From Luteipulveratus mongoliensis (GTDB taxonomy: Bacteria > Actinomycetota > Actinomycetes > Actinomycetales > Dermatophilaceae): a stretch of DNA of 64,000 nucleotides. The notes under the pieces are model-generated. The model had not been told where the DNA came from, searched no databases, and worked only from the letters and a program-made list of their open reading frames with translations. The stretch covers positions 3,596,001-3,660,000 of the forward strand of contig NZ_CP011112.1 in the NCBI RefSeq assembly GCF_001190945.1, in the 5' to 3' direction. The position numbers and the translations under genes were made by a program. Shown piece by piece: positions 15,525-23,821 of this stretch (position 1 is its first letter; every line of letters starts with the position of its first letter).

Positions 15525-16388
15525 ATGGAAGGCACCGTTCACCCGGGCAGCATCGTGGTCGGCATCGACTCCTCAGGCGCGAGTCTGGCCGCCCTCGACT
15601 GGGCGACTGCACAGGCTCAGAACCTCCACGCACCACTGCACCTCATCACCGCATACAGCCCCGACCTGGCAGACGTCGAGTGGGGCATGGGCTCCACGTA
15701 CGACTCCGCCCGACATGCCGGCGAGCAGCTGCTCGGCAGGGCACGTGCTCGAGTTCAGCTGCGCGACAAGGCTATTCACGTCAGCACATCCCATCCGGAG
15801 TCGTTCCCGGCCGCACCCCTGATTCGGGCCTCAGAGCAAGCCCAGCTCGTAGTCATGGGCTCCCACGGCGAGAGTCTGGCTCACTTCGGCAGCCTCGGAG
15901 CCACTGCTGTCCAGGTCGCATCGCATGCCGCATCACCGGTGGCCGTGATCCGTCAGGACGCCCATGCGACGGGATCGTTCGGACGAGTGACCGTGGGCGT
16001 CGACGTGGTCGACAACCCGACCCTGGCGTGGGCGTTCGACCAGGCCGACCGGCTCGATGCCGAGCTCGTTGTCGTGCACGCCTGGCAGCCACGTGATGCC
16101 AAGGATCCCGGGCTGGCTCGTGACGCGAGCTGGACGGACTACGCGACCCGGTGCACCGACATCATCAGTCAGCGCGTTGCCGCGCAGCAGCGGCGCTACC
16201 CGGACGTCAAGGTCCGCACCGAGGTCACCCGCGGCAACCCGGCCAAGATCCTGGTCAACGAGTCACACAGCAGTGACGTCCTCGTGGTCGGCGCCCGTGG
16301 CTCCGGAGGGTTCCCCGGACTGTGTCTCGGCCGAGTCGCCTACAGCGCCCTGGCGCACTCCGAGTGTCCGGTGATCATCGCTCGCTGA
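15525..16388 (+). CDS. Universal stress protein, tandem UspA domains
   Basis: A 287-residue protein with two UspA domains (about 8-147 and 152-287). The second keeps the ATP-binding pattern GARGSGGFPGLCLGRVAYSALAHSECPVIIA. The first has the related GSHGESLAHFGSLGATAVQVASHAASPVAVI. Such tandem proteins bind nucleotides and are usually induced by oxygen limitation, stationary phase or nutrient stress in actinobacteria. AGGAAGG lies five bases before ATG 15525. The 158-base leader region contains an inverted repeat TCAGGTC/GACCTGA (15443-15461), which may be regulatory. Confidence 0.93.
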   Translation: MEGTVHPGSIVVGIDSSGASLAALDWATAQAQNLHAPLHLITAYSPDLADVEWGMGSTYDSARHAGEQLLGRARARVQLRDKAIHVSTSHPESFPAAPLIRASEQAQLVVMGSHGESLAHFGSLGATAVQVASHAASPVAVIRQDAHATGSFGRVTVGVDVVDNPTLAWAFDQADRLDAELVVVHAWQPRDAKDPGLARDASWTDYATRCTDIISQRVAAQQRRYPDVKVRTEVTRGNPAKILVNESHSSDVLVVGARGSGGFPGLCLGRVAYSALAHSECPVIIAR

Positions 16389-16411
16389 GACGCAGACCTT
16401 GGGGGTACCGC

Positions 16412-17059
16412 ATGACCGCCGACGTCCTGATCATCCAACACGCGGAGAAGTGCGCTGAGTCCGGTGACCCCGACCTCACCGAGCGCGGCTGCCAGCAGGC
16501 GGATGCCCTCGCCGAACGGCTGGTCAGTGCTCGTCCCGTGCTCCTGCTGACCTCACCGCGCCTCCGGGCGGTCCGGACGGCCGACGTGATCGGAGCGGCC
16601 ACCGGCTTGGACGCCACCGTCGTCGACGAGCTGCGAGAGCGCAGCAGCTGGCCCGGTCCCGACGAGCTGCCCGAGGAGGAGTTCCTCTCCGACTGGAGGC
16701 AGTCGTGCCGCGACCGGGCGTTCCGGCCGCGGATCGGCGACTCCTCCCTGGCGACGGCGGAGCGGATGATCCGGGTGATGCGCAGCGCGGCACGTCGTGC
16801 GGAGCATGGCCCGGCCGTGCTGGTGACCCACAGCGGGGCCACGGTCGACCTGCTGCGAGATCTCGTCGGAGACCGCCAGCTCGAGCACCGCTACCCGGGC
16901 GCCGTCGAGAGCGGTCTGCCCGGCACGGCGGTCACCCATGTCGCGGTCACCCCGACCGACGATGTACGCGTCGTCTCGATCGGGGACGTCGGTCACCTGA
17001 CCGAAGCTCTCGTGTCCGGACACCTGCCGGACGAGGTGGCTATCGGTCGGCTCCCCTGA
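16412..17059 (+). CDS. Histidine phosphatase family protein
   Basis: A 215-residue member of the histidine phosphatase (phosphoglycerate mutase-like) superfamily. The phospho-accepting His lies in IIQHAEKCAES, where the usual RHG is QHA. The family TSPRLRAVRTADVI Arg motif and the second catalytic His in VLVTHSGATVDLLRDL are present. The Arg-to-Gln change next to the nucleophile is unusual and could alter substrate or activity. It starts 23 bases after the stress-protein stop, so it may share its transcript. The substrate is unknown. Confidence 0.85.
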   Translation: MTADVLIIQHAEKCAESGDPDLTERGCQQADALAERLVSARPVLLLTSPRLRAVRTADVIGAATGLDATVVDELRERSSWPGPDELPEEEFLSDWRQSCRDRAFRPRIGDSSLATAERMIRVMRSAARRAEHGPAVLVTHSGATVDLLRDLVGDRQLEHRYPGAVESGLPGTAVTHVAVTPTDDVRVVSIGDVGHLTEALVSGHLPDEVAIGRLP

Positions 17060-17067
17060 CGGGCAGG

Positions 17068-19188
17068 TCAGGCCCCGCCCAACGGCTCCGTAGCGTCGAC
17101 CGCGTCCAGCAGGAAAGCCGTCTCGAACGCCGCCTGGCGCCACGCGTCGTACCTCCCGCTCTGTCCGCCGTGTCCGGCCGCCATCTCGGTGCGCAGCAGG
17201 ACCGGACGCTCGTCCTGATCGGTGACGGTCGAGCGCAGCACCTGCACCCACTTCGCCGGCTCGACGAAGAACACGCGCGTGTCATTGAGACTCGTGGTCG
17301 CGAGGACCGCCGGATAGCGCGCCGGGCGAACGTTCTCGTACGGCGTGTAGGACTTCATGTACGCGTAGACCTCAGGGTCCTTGAGCGGGTTGCCCCACTC
17401 CTCCCACTCCCCCACAGTCAACGGCAGCGACGGGTCGAGGATCGTGGTGAGCGCATCGACGAACGGCACCGCCGCGTGGACCGCTCGGTAGAGCTCGGGC
17501 GCGTCGTTGATGACGGCGCCGATCAGCAGCCCGCCGGCCGAACCGCCTTCTGCCACAAGGCGATCCGGCGCCACCCAACCGGTCTCGACTAGGGCCTTGG
17601 AGCAGTCGATGAAGTCCGTGAACGTGGCCTTCTTGGCGAGCAGCTTGCCCTCGTCGTACCAGCCGCGCCCCATCTCACCTCCACCACGGACATGCGCAAT
17701 GGCATAGACGAGGCCCCGATCGAGCATGGACAGCCGCAGTGCTGAGAAGTAGGGGTCGATCGAGACCTCGTAGGAGCCGTACCCGTAGATGAAGCCGGCG
17801 GCGGTCCCATCAGCCACGACGGAGCGGTGGTGCACCAAGGACATCGGCACCTTGGCGCCGTCCCGCGCCGTCACCCAGAGCCGCTCCTCGACGTAGTTCT
17901 CAGGCTGGTAGCCGGGCACCTCACGCTGCTTCAACAGGGTCCGCTCCTGCGTGACCGGGTCGAGGTCGTAGACCGCCCAAGGCGTCAGGAGCGACTCGAT
18001 GACGACCTGCAGGACGTCGGTGTCGTACGCCGGGTTGGACCCGACCGCGACGCGGCTCAGCTCGCCGTCGGTCGCGACATCCACCGGCTCCCCATAGGCG
18101 CCCTGGTCCTTGGACAGGACCCGAACGACAGGGAGCCCGCCATGGCGCATCGAGACCGCGATGTAGGTCTCGAACGTGTGCGCCGCGATGATCCGATCGC
18201 CGTCGGCACCCGTCAGGAGTGGCTGCCAGTGCTCACGGCCGGGAGCGCTGATATCGGCCCAAGCGAGGTCGAAGTCGACGCGAGAAGCGTTGTGGGTCAC
18301 CAGAACTCGGTCACCATCGGCCTCGATGCTGTAGTCCAGACCGGGCGTCCGGGGCTCCACGACTCGCAAGGCGCCGGTCGGGTCGTCCAGGTCGAGCAAG
18401 GAAGCCTCAGTGGTCGTCCGTGACTCGGCGTGCACGACCAGCCAACGCTCGTCCCGTGAGGTCTCGACGACGAGCGAGAAGAGCTCGTCGTCCTCCTGCA
18501 GCACGAGCTCGTCCTCGGCCGTGGGCGTGCCGAGGCGGTGCCGCCAGACCTGATGAGCCCGCCAGGCGTCGTCACGCCGCGTGTAGAAGAGGTGATCGCC
18601 GGACCGCGACCACACCAGACCGCCGCCGATCTCGCGGACGGCATCGTCGACGACCTCGCCAGTGGCGATGTCGCGCACCTCGAGGTCGTAGCGCTCGTCG
18701 CCACGGACGTCGTACGACAGAGCCAGCCGGGTGCTGTCGACACTCACCTCCAGGTCGCCCAGCTCGTAGAACTCCTGCCCGCGCGCCTCGGCGTTGGTGT
18801 CGAGCAAGACCTGCTCGCCGACGACCGACTCCTCGGGCGCCGGCATCGGCCGAGGCTGAGCGGCGTCGTACGGAGCCCGGCAGTGGATCTCGTACTGCTC
18901 GCCCTCCCTGGTGCGACTGTAGTACCACCACCCCCCCATGCGTACTGGCACGCTCAGGTCGGTCTCGCGGATCCGTGAGCGCATCTCGGTGTAGACCCGC
19001 TCGGTGAGCGGCTTCAGGTGCTCGGTCTGCGCCTCGGTGAAGGCATTCTCCGCCTCCAGGTGCGCAATGACTTCCGGGTCCTCGCCGTCCCGGAGCCACT
19101 CGTACGGATCGACGAACCGGTCGCCGTGGTGCTCCCGGACAACCGGAACCTGCTTGGCCTGTGGGGGCGCGACCGAGGAGTTGCTCAC
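17068..19188 (-). CDS. S9 family peptidase (oligopeptidase B-like)
   Basis: A 706-residue serine peptidase of the prolyl oligopeptidase family, probably oligopeptidase B (cleaves after Arg/Lys in peptides, cytoplasmic). It has an N-terminal seven-bladed propeller (about 70-420) and a C-terminal alpha/beta hydrolase domain. The catalytic triad is visible: Ser550 in GGSAGG, Asp636 in SLNDTR and His673 in AGHGGQSGR. Also present are VRGGGEMGRGWYDEGK and the Glu-rich EWEEWGNP substrate-site stretch. The start chosen is GTG 19188 (MSNSSVAPP); the frame runs open to 19227. It lies 51 bases after the MarR-type gene on the same strand, so the two could be co-transcribed. Confidence 0.92.
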   Translation of the reverse strand: MSNSSVAPPQAKQVPVVREHHGDRFVDPYEWLRDGEDPEVIAHLEAENAFTEAQTEHLKPLTERVYTEMRSRIRETDLSVPVRMGGWWYYSRTREGEQYEIHCRAPYDAAQPRPMPAPEESVVGEQVLLDTNAEARGQEFYELGDLEVSVDSTRLALSYDVRGDERYDLEVRDIATGEVVDDAVREIGGGLVWSRSGDHLFYTRRDDAWRAHQVWRHRLGTPTAEDELVLQEDDELFSLVVETSRDERWLVVHAESRTTTEASLLDLDDPTGALRVVEPRTPGLDYSIEADGDRVLVTHNASRVDFDLAWADISAPGREHWQPLLTGADGDRIIAAHTFETYIAVSMRHGGLPVVRVLSKDQGAYGEPVDVATDGELSRVAVGSNPAYDTDVLQVVIESLLTPWAVYDLDPVTQERTLLKQREVPGYQPENYVEERLWVTARDGAKVPMSLVHHRSVVADGTAAGFIYGYGSYEVSIDPYFSALRLSMLDRGLVYAIAHVRGGGEMGRGWYDEGKLLAKKATFTDFIDCSKALVETGWVAPDRLVAEGGSAGGLLIGAVINDAPELYRAVHAAVPFVDALTTILDPSLPLTVGEWEEWGNPLKDPEVYAYMKSYTPYENVRPARYPAVLATTSLNDTRVFFVEPAKWVQVLRSTVTDQDERPVLLRTEMAAGHGGQSGRYDAWRQAAFETAFLLDAVDATEPLGGA

Positions 19189-19239
19189 CCCGATGACGCT
19201 ATGCGTTGTCCGTCGCCGACTCCACACCGGCGCGCGAGC

Positions 19240-19743
19240 TCACCGCGGAGTCTCGAACTCGGCCAGCCAGTCGGTCAGCAGTGCCTCGAGCTGGACGGCC
19301 TGCCCGTCGCTGAGACCGGCGAGCAGCCGACGCTCATTGGCCATGTGCTCGGCGAACGCCGTGTCGATCAGCCTCCGGCCCGCAGCCGTGAGGGCCACCA
19401 CGCGTCCACGTCCATCCGCAGTGCTGCGGCGGCGCGTCACCAGACCACCGCGTTCGAGCCGGTCGATGCGCTTGGTCATGGCTCCCGTGGTGACCATCGT
19501 GAACTGGGCCAGCTCGCCGGGCGCGCGTTCGTAGGGCGCACCCGCACGGCGCAGCGCGGCCAGCACATCGAACTCTCCCTCGGCCAGGCCGTGCCGCCGG
19601 TAGACCACGCACAGCTGCTCGGTCAGGTGCCCGGACAACCGGTGCAGCCGCCCGATCACGCCCTGTGGGGAGACATCCACATCAGGACGTTCGCGGGCCC
19701 ACTCGGCCTGGATACGGGCGACATGGTCGAGGCTCTCGCTCAT
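19240..19743 (-). CDS. MarR family transcriptional regulator
   Basis: A 167-residue winged-helix regulator: GEFDVLAALRRAGAPYERAPGELAQFTMVTTGAMTKRIDRLERGGLVTRRRSTADGRG is the DNA-binding core with the beta wing (DGRGRVVALTAAGRRL). The helices on either side form the dimer interface. It is divergent from an EamA-type transporter gene. A perfect 13-bp inverted repeat in the 39-base gap is almost certainly its operator, so it likely represses both genes until a ligand, probably a small aromatic compound or exported substrate, binds. ATG 19743 is the natural start; the frame extends further only through the neighbour. Confidence 0.92.
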   Translation of the reverse strand: MSESLDHVARIQAEWARERPDVDVSPQGVIGRLHRLSGHLTEQLCVVYRRHGLAEGEFDVLAALRRAGAPYERAPGELAQFTMVTTGAMTKRIDRLERGGLVTRRRSTADGRGRVVALTAAGRRLIDTAFAEHMANERRLLAGLSDGQAVQLEALLTDWLAEFETPR

Positions 19744-19748
19744 GGTCG

Positions 19749-19776
19749 CAGAATACCTTCCTGGGAAGGTATTCTG
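19749..19776. promoter_or_regulatory. MarR operator and overlapping -10 of the EamA gene
   Basis: CAGAATACCTTCC and its exact complement GGAAGGTATTCTG are separated by two bases (28 bp in all). The right arm contains TATTCT (19770-19775), a TANNNT -10 box ending seven bases before the EamA GTG start. Repressor binding would thus block that promoter directly and could also block the MarR gene's own promoter. Confidence 0.88.
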
Positions 19777-19782
19777 CCTGAT

Positions 19783-20628
19783 GTGGAAGCAACCTGGCGA
19801 TGGGGACTCGTGACTGCCGTCGCTCCAGTCGCCTGGGGCTCCAACTACTACGTCACCCATGAGTTCCTGCCTGCGGATCAGCCGCTGTACGGCGCCGCGA
19901 TCCGAGCCCTTCCCGCCGGCCTGCTGCTGCTCGCCGTGCGGCCGGCGCTCCCCCACGGTTCGTGGTGGTGGCGGTCGCTGGTCCTCGGCACGCTCAACAT
20001 GGGCGCGTTCTTCGCGCTGATCTATGTGTCGGCCCAGCTGCTGCCCACCAGCCTGGCGTCGACCATCATGGCCACCTCACCGGTCGTGATGATGCTGTTC
20101 GCGTGGCTGCTGCTCTCGGTACGCCCTCAGCTCCGCCAGCTGCTCGGCGCAGGCGTCGGGATCGCCGGAGTCTGCCTGCTGCTCTCAGCCGGTACGACGT
20201 CGGTCGACTTGCGTGGCGTCCTCGCCTCGGTCGCGGCGATGGTCATGTCCTCGTTCGGCTACGTGCTGGCCAAGCGGTGGAGCGACGGCATCGACCTCTT
20301 GTCCCTGACCGCCTGGCAGCTGGTGGCCGGCGGTCTGATGCTGCTGCCCGTCGCCGTCATGGTGGAAGGCGCGCCTCCTGCCCTCGACGCACCCGCGGTC
20401 GCCGGCTTCGGCTACGTGATCGTGGTCGCGACCGCGCTGGCCTTCGTCGCGTGGTTCGCCGGGTTGCGTCATCTCGACGCGGGCACGGTCGGTCTCATCG
20501 GGCTCCTCAACCCGGTGACCGGCGTACTGCTCGGGACCGCGATCGCCGCCGAGTCACTCAGCCTCCTGCAGGTCATCGGTCTCGTGCTGGTCCTGGCCGG
20601 GATCACCGTCGGGCGACCTATTCGTTGA
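19783..20628 (+). CDS. EamA/DMT family transporter
   Basis: A 281-residue membrane protein with about ten helices in two EamA repeats of the drug/metabolite transporter superfamily, expected to export a metabolite or toxic compound. Typical features are VAPVAWGSNYYVTHEFLPADQPLYGAAIRALPAG in the first repeat and AGLRHLDAGTVGLIGLLNPVTGVLLG in the second. GTG 19783 is preferred. It is seven bases after the TATTCT box, implying a leaderless message, and no better Shine-Dalgarno start exists; GTG 19810 is an alternative. Divergent from its likely MarR repressor. The 3' end overlaps the convergent permease gene by 11 bases. Confidence 0.85.
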   Translation: MEATWRWGLVTAVAPVAWGSNYYVTHEFLPADQPLYGAAIRALPAGLLLLAVRPALPHGSWWWRSLVLGTLNMGAFFALIYVSAQLLPTSLASTIMATSPVVMMLFAWLLLSVRPQLRQLLGAGVGIAGVCLLLSAGTTSVDLRGVLASVAAMVMSSFGYVLAKRWSDGIDLLSLTAWQLVAGGLMLLPVAVMVEGAPPALDAPAVAGFGYVIVVATALAFVAWFAGLRHLDAGTVGLIGLLNPVTGVLLGTAIAAESLSLLQVIGLVLVLAGITVGRPIR

Positions 20629-21484
20629 TGCCGGTCTGCTCGACGCCTGCCACGATCCAGCGCTGCAGGAACAAGAACATCAGCAGCAGCGGCACCATCG
20701 AGACGATGGCCGCCATGAACATGCCGTGCAGGTTGACCGACTGCGCCGTGACGTAGGTCGACAGCGCGATCTGCACGGTCCACGACGACTGGTCCTGGCC
20801 GATCACCAGGGGCCAGAGGAAGGCGTTCCACGAGCCGATGAACGTGATGGTGGCGACCGCGGCCGCGAAGCCCCACGAGTTCGGGACCACGATGCGCCAG
20901 AACGTCTTCCACGGACCGGCCCCGTCGATCTGCGCGGCCTCCTCCAGCTCCTTGGGGAACCCGAGGAAGTACTGCCGGAACAAGAACGTCGCCAGTGCCT
21001 GGAACAGACCCGGCACGATCAGCCCGCGCAGCGTGGAGACCCAGCCGAGCGAGGACACCATCACGAAGGTCGGCACGAACGTCACGGCCGCCGGGATGAG
21101 CAGCGTCGCGAGGACGATGTAGAACACGGCGTTCGCGTAGCGCACCGTGCTGCGCGCCAGGCCGTAGCCCGCCATCCCCGAGACGATGAGCACGCCGACC
21201 GTCTGGGTCACCGCGATGAGCAGCGAGTTGACCATGCTGCGCGCCAGCGGCACCGAGGTGCTGTCGAAGACCTCGGACAGGTTGCCCCACTGCGGGGACG
21301 ACGGGAACCAGGTCCACCCATCGATGCGGGTGATCTCCTGCTCGGTCGAGAGGGCATTGCGCACGAGCAGGTAGAACGGCACCAGGAAGATCAGCGCGAG
21401 AGCCGCGAGAACGGCGTACCGAACCACTGAACCCGGTCGTACGCCGCGTCGCCGGCGCCGCGGCCCTGTCACCGTCGTGGCCAT
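20618..21484 (-). CDS. Carbohydrate ABC transporter permease (MalG-like)
   Basis: A 288-residue inner-membrane subunit of a CUT1-type sugar importer with six membrane helices and the cytoplasmic EAA loop LEEAAQIDGAGPWKTFWRIVVP that docks the ATPase. The N-terminus is strongly basic (RRRRR). ATG 21484 shares one base with the stop of the upstream permease gene (TGATG). Third gene of a substrate-binding protein-permease-permease operon. No ATPase gene is adjacent, so a shared MsiK-type ATPase elsewhere is expected. Confidence 0.93.
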   Translation of the reverse strand: MATTVTGPRRRRRGVRPGSVVRYAVLAALALIFLVPFYLLVRNALSTEQEITRIDGWTWFPSSPQWGNLSEVFDSTSVPLARSMVNSLLIAVTQTVGVLIVSGMAGYGLARSTVRYANAVFYIVLATLLIPAAVTFVPTFVMVSSLGWVSTLRGLIVPGLFQALATFLFRQYFLGFPKELEEAAQIDGAGPWKTFWRIVVPNSWGFAAAVATITFIGSWNAFLWPLVIGQDQSSWTVQIALSTYVTAQSVNLHGMFMAAIVSMVPLLLMFLFLQRWIVAGVEQTGINE

Positions 21485-22416
21485 CAGGCCTCACGCCTTC
21501 CGAGACCGGTCAGCCGACCCTGCAGCAGCGCGAACGCCGCGATGATCAGCGTGAGGATGACAGCGCCCGCGCTGCCGTTGCCGAAGTCCTGCACGTCGCC
21601 GAGAGCGGTGTAGTAGAGGTAGACCAGCGGCGGGCGGGCGTACGGCGGGTAGCCGCCCGTGGTCGACATCAGGTTGTAGAACTCGTCGAACGCCTGAAAA
21701 GCGTTGACCAGCAACAACATCAGCACCGCGGTCGAGGTTGCCTTGAGCTGGGGGAAGGTGATGTAGCGGAAGGCCTTCCACCCGGTCGCACCGTCCAGCG
21801 CGGCCGCTTCGTAGAGGCCCTTGGGGATGCGCTGCAGCGCCGCGAGGAAGAGCACCATGAAGAAGCCGACCTGCAGCCACAGCCGCGCCGTCGTGATCAC
21901 CAGCCAGTACCACGGCGGCTGCACCACCGACAGCCACGCGATCGGCTCCGCACCGAACCAGCCGAGCACCGTGTTGACCAGGCCCGAGCTGACGCCCGAG
22001 AACATCGAGTCACGCCAGATCATGGCCGCGACGACGTACGAGCATGCCGTCGGCAGGAAGAACACCGACCGGAAGAAGCTCTTGCCCCGGCGCGCGGTGT
22101 TGACCAGGACGGCAAGGCCGAGCGCCATCGCGAAGGTCACCGGGACGATGAACGCGGCGAACACCACGAACGTCTTGAGGCTCGACCGGAACGCCGAGTC
22201 CCCGAGCATGTGCCGGTAGTTGTCCAGCCCGACGAACCTCGTTGGCGTCACCGTGTTGCGCGCCTCGTAGAAGCTCAGCCACACGCTCCACCCGATCGGG
22301 ATCAGCACGAAGACCAGCAGGCCCAGCACGAAAGGGCCGACGAAGATCCAGAACCACAGATGTGGGTTCTCCGTCCAGCGCCGCCGGCTCGCCGGCGCGC
22401 GTGACGCGGCGGTCAT
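21484..22416 (-). CDS. Carbohydrate ABC transporter permease (MalF-like)
   Basis: A 310-residue permease of the CUT1 family with six membrane helices and the EAA loop LYEAAALDGATGWKAFRYITFPQLK. WLSFYEARNTVTPTRFVGLDNYRHML is the conserved periplasm-side region of the first subunit in such pairs. It pairs with the overlapping downstream permease. The start is 13 bases after the binding-protein stop. The substrate is not recognisable from the permeases. Confidence 0.93.
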   Translation of the reverse strand: MTAASRAPASRRRWTENPHLWFWIFVGPFVLGLLVFVLIPIGWSVWLSFYEARNTVTPTRFVGLDNYRHMLGDSAFRSSLKTFVVFAAFIVPVTFAMALGLAVLVNTARRGKSFFRSVFFLPTACSYVVAAMIWRDSMFSGVSSGLVNTVLGWFGAEPIAWLSVVQPPWYWLVITTARLWLQVGFFMVLFLAALQRIPKGLYEAAALDGATGWKAFRYITFPQLKATSTAVLMLLLVNAFQAFDEFYNLMSTTGGYPPYARPPLVYLYYTALGDVQDFGNGSAGAVILTLIIAAFALLQGRLTGLGRREA

Positions 22417-22429
22417 CGGTGTACGCCGG

Positions 22430-23713
22430 TCACGCGGCGAAGCGCTTCAGCTCGCCCTCGACCGTCTTCTGTACGCCCGCAAGCGCCTTCGTCGGGTCCG
22501 CTCCGGACCGGATGACCTTGTCGACGGCGTCCTGGAAGGCGGTTGCGGATGCTGGGGTCCACAGCAGAGGAGTCTGCGGGTGGCCGTAGTCGGCAACGAA
22601 CTTCGCGGCGTCGGCGGCCGGTCCGGACTTCAGCTTGTCCGCCTTGGCGACCAAGCTCGTACGGGCCGGCACGTGGAAGCCGTAGCCCTGAGCCCAGTCC
22701 AGCTGGTCGGCGGTCTGGTCGACCCAGAGCCACTTGACGAACTTCTTGGCCGCCTCGACGTCCTTGGCCTTGGCACTGACACAGGCGGAGTATGCGCCGA
22801 CCGGCACGGACGGCTTACCCGAACCGATCGCGGGGAACGGCAGCACGCCGAAGTCGTCCTTCAGAGCCGCTTGGAGCTTGGGCAGGGTCCACAACCCGGT
22901 CCACTGGATCGCGGTCAGCCCCTGACTGATCGCGGCCGGCTCCGACCAGTCGGCCGGCGCACCCAGCAGGAGGCTGCCGGAGGTGAACAGCCCCCGCAGC
23001 TTGGTCAGGGCAGCCGCGACGTCAGGGTTGCTGAAATCGGGCTTGTTGTCGGAGGTCAGGTAGTCGTGGCCGGTCGACCAGAGGACGGGACCGCCCAGGA
23101 CGTCGGCACCGCCCTTGTTGCCGAGGTAGAGACCCTTCACCTTGCCGGTCGTGAGCTTCTTGGCTGCGGCGATGAGTCCGTCGAGCGTGGTCGGCGGCTC
23201 GACGCCGGCGTTGTCGAGCATGCTCTTGCGATAGACGAACAGCTGCATGTCGACGACCTGCGGGATGCCGTAGAGCTTGCCCTGATAGGTCATCCGCTCC
23301 AGAAGCGCGGGCGTGAAGTCGGCCTTGGCGCTGCCCAGCAGGTCCGTGAGGTCGACCACCTGCTTGCCGGTGATCATGTCGACGGTCGGGCCATTGGCGT
23401 ACTCGAAGACGTCCGGACCCGAGGAGGTGAGCAACGACGCCGGCGCCTTCTTGTCGTAGTCGCCGGGCACCCACTGGACCGAGACCTTCGCGTCCTTGTA
23501 GGCGGAGGCGTACTTCTTGACCGCCTGCTCGGTGCCGTCCTCGCCGTACTGGTGGTACCACTGCGAGATCGTGCCCCCGCCGCCACTCTCCGACGGACGT
23601 CCGTTGTTGTCACCGCATGCCGCCAGAGCGGCACTGACCATCGCGGCACCGGTCAGACCGAGTGCTGTCCGACGGGTCGGTTGGAAGGTGTGGTGCGAGG
23701 ACCGGCGTGACAT
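22430..23713 (-). CDS. Sugar ABC transporter substrate-binding lipoprotein
   Basis: A 427-residue extracellular binding protein (SBP_bac_1 family). The signal peptide has a twin-arginine (PTRRTALGL) and a lipobox SAALAAC, giving lipid-anchored Cys33. The mature chain has the two-lobed fold hallmarks WVPGDYDKKAPASLLTSSGPDVFEYANGP, YGIPQVVDMQLFVYRKSML and KKFVKWLWVDQTADQLDWAQGYGFHVP. An AGGAGG (23719-23724) is five bases before ATG 23713, and a 9-bp hairpin precedes it. First gene of the importer operon. The ligand is probably an oligosaccharide, but this cannot be read from sequence. Confidence 0.93.
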   Translation of the reverse strand: MSRRSSHHTFQPTRRTALGLTGAAMVSAALAACGDNNGRPSESGGGGTISQWYHQYGEDGTEQAVKKYASAYKDAKVSVQWVPGDYDKKAPASLLTSSGPDVFEYANGPTVDMITGKQVVDLTDLLGSAKADFTPALLERMTYQGKLYGIPQVVDMQLFVYRKSMLDNAGVEPPTTLDGLIAAAKKLTTGKVKGLYLGNKGGADVLGGPVLWSTGHDYLTSDNKPDFSNPDVAAALTKLRGLFTSGSLLLGAPADWSEPAAISQGLTAIQWTGLWTLPKLQAALKDDFGVLPFPAIGSGKPSVPVGAYSACVSAKAKDVEAAKKFVKWLWVDQTADQLDWAQGYGFHVPARTSLVAKADKLKSGPAADAAKFVADYGHPQTPLLWTPASATAFQDAVDKVIRSGADPTKALAGVQKTVEGELKRFAA

Positions 23714-23724
23714 GAGCGAACCTC

Positions 23725-23747
23725 CTGCGAGAGTAGGGCTCTCGCAG
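23725..23747 (-). promoter_or_regulatory. Leader inverted repeat upstream of the ABC binding-protein gene
   Basis: CTGCGAGAG (23725-23733) and CTCTCGCAG (23739-23747) form a perfect 9-bp inverted repeat with a five-base spacer, immediately upstream of the Shine-Dalgarno of the binding-protein gene. It could be a repressor operator or an mRNA hairpin affecting translation. No regulator gene is adjacent. Confidence 0.55.
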
Positions 23748-23821
23748 ACTACGACCGTTGCGGGCGGAGCTCCCTCACAACGCGCCCGCCGTTTCGATCC
23801 ATGGGCAGGCGATGAAGTCGC

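Noticed and set aside
19018-19782. Long upstream extension of the EamA transporter frame
   Set aside because: It passes antisense through the S9 peptidase and MarR genes and across the MarR operator; the extra residues are not transporter-like.
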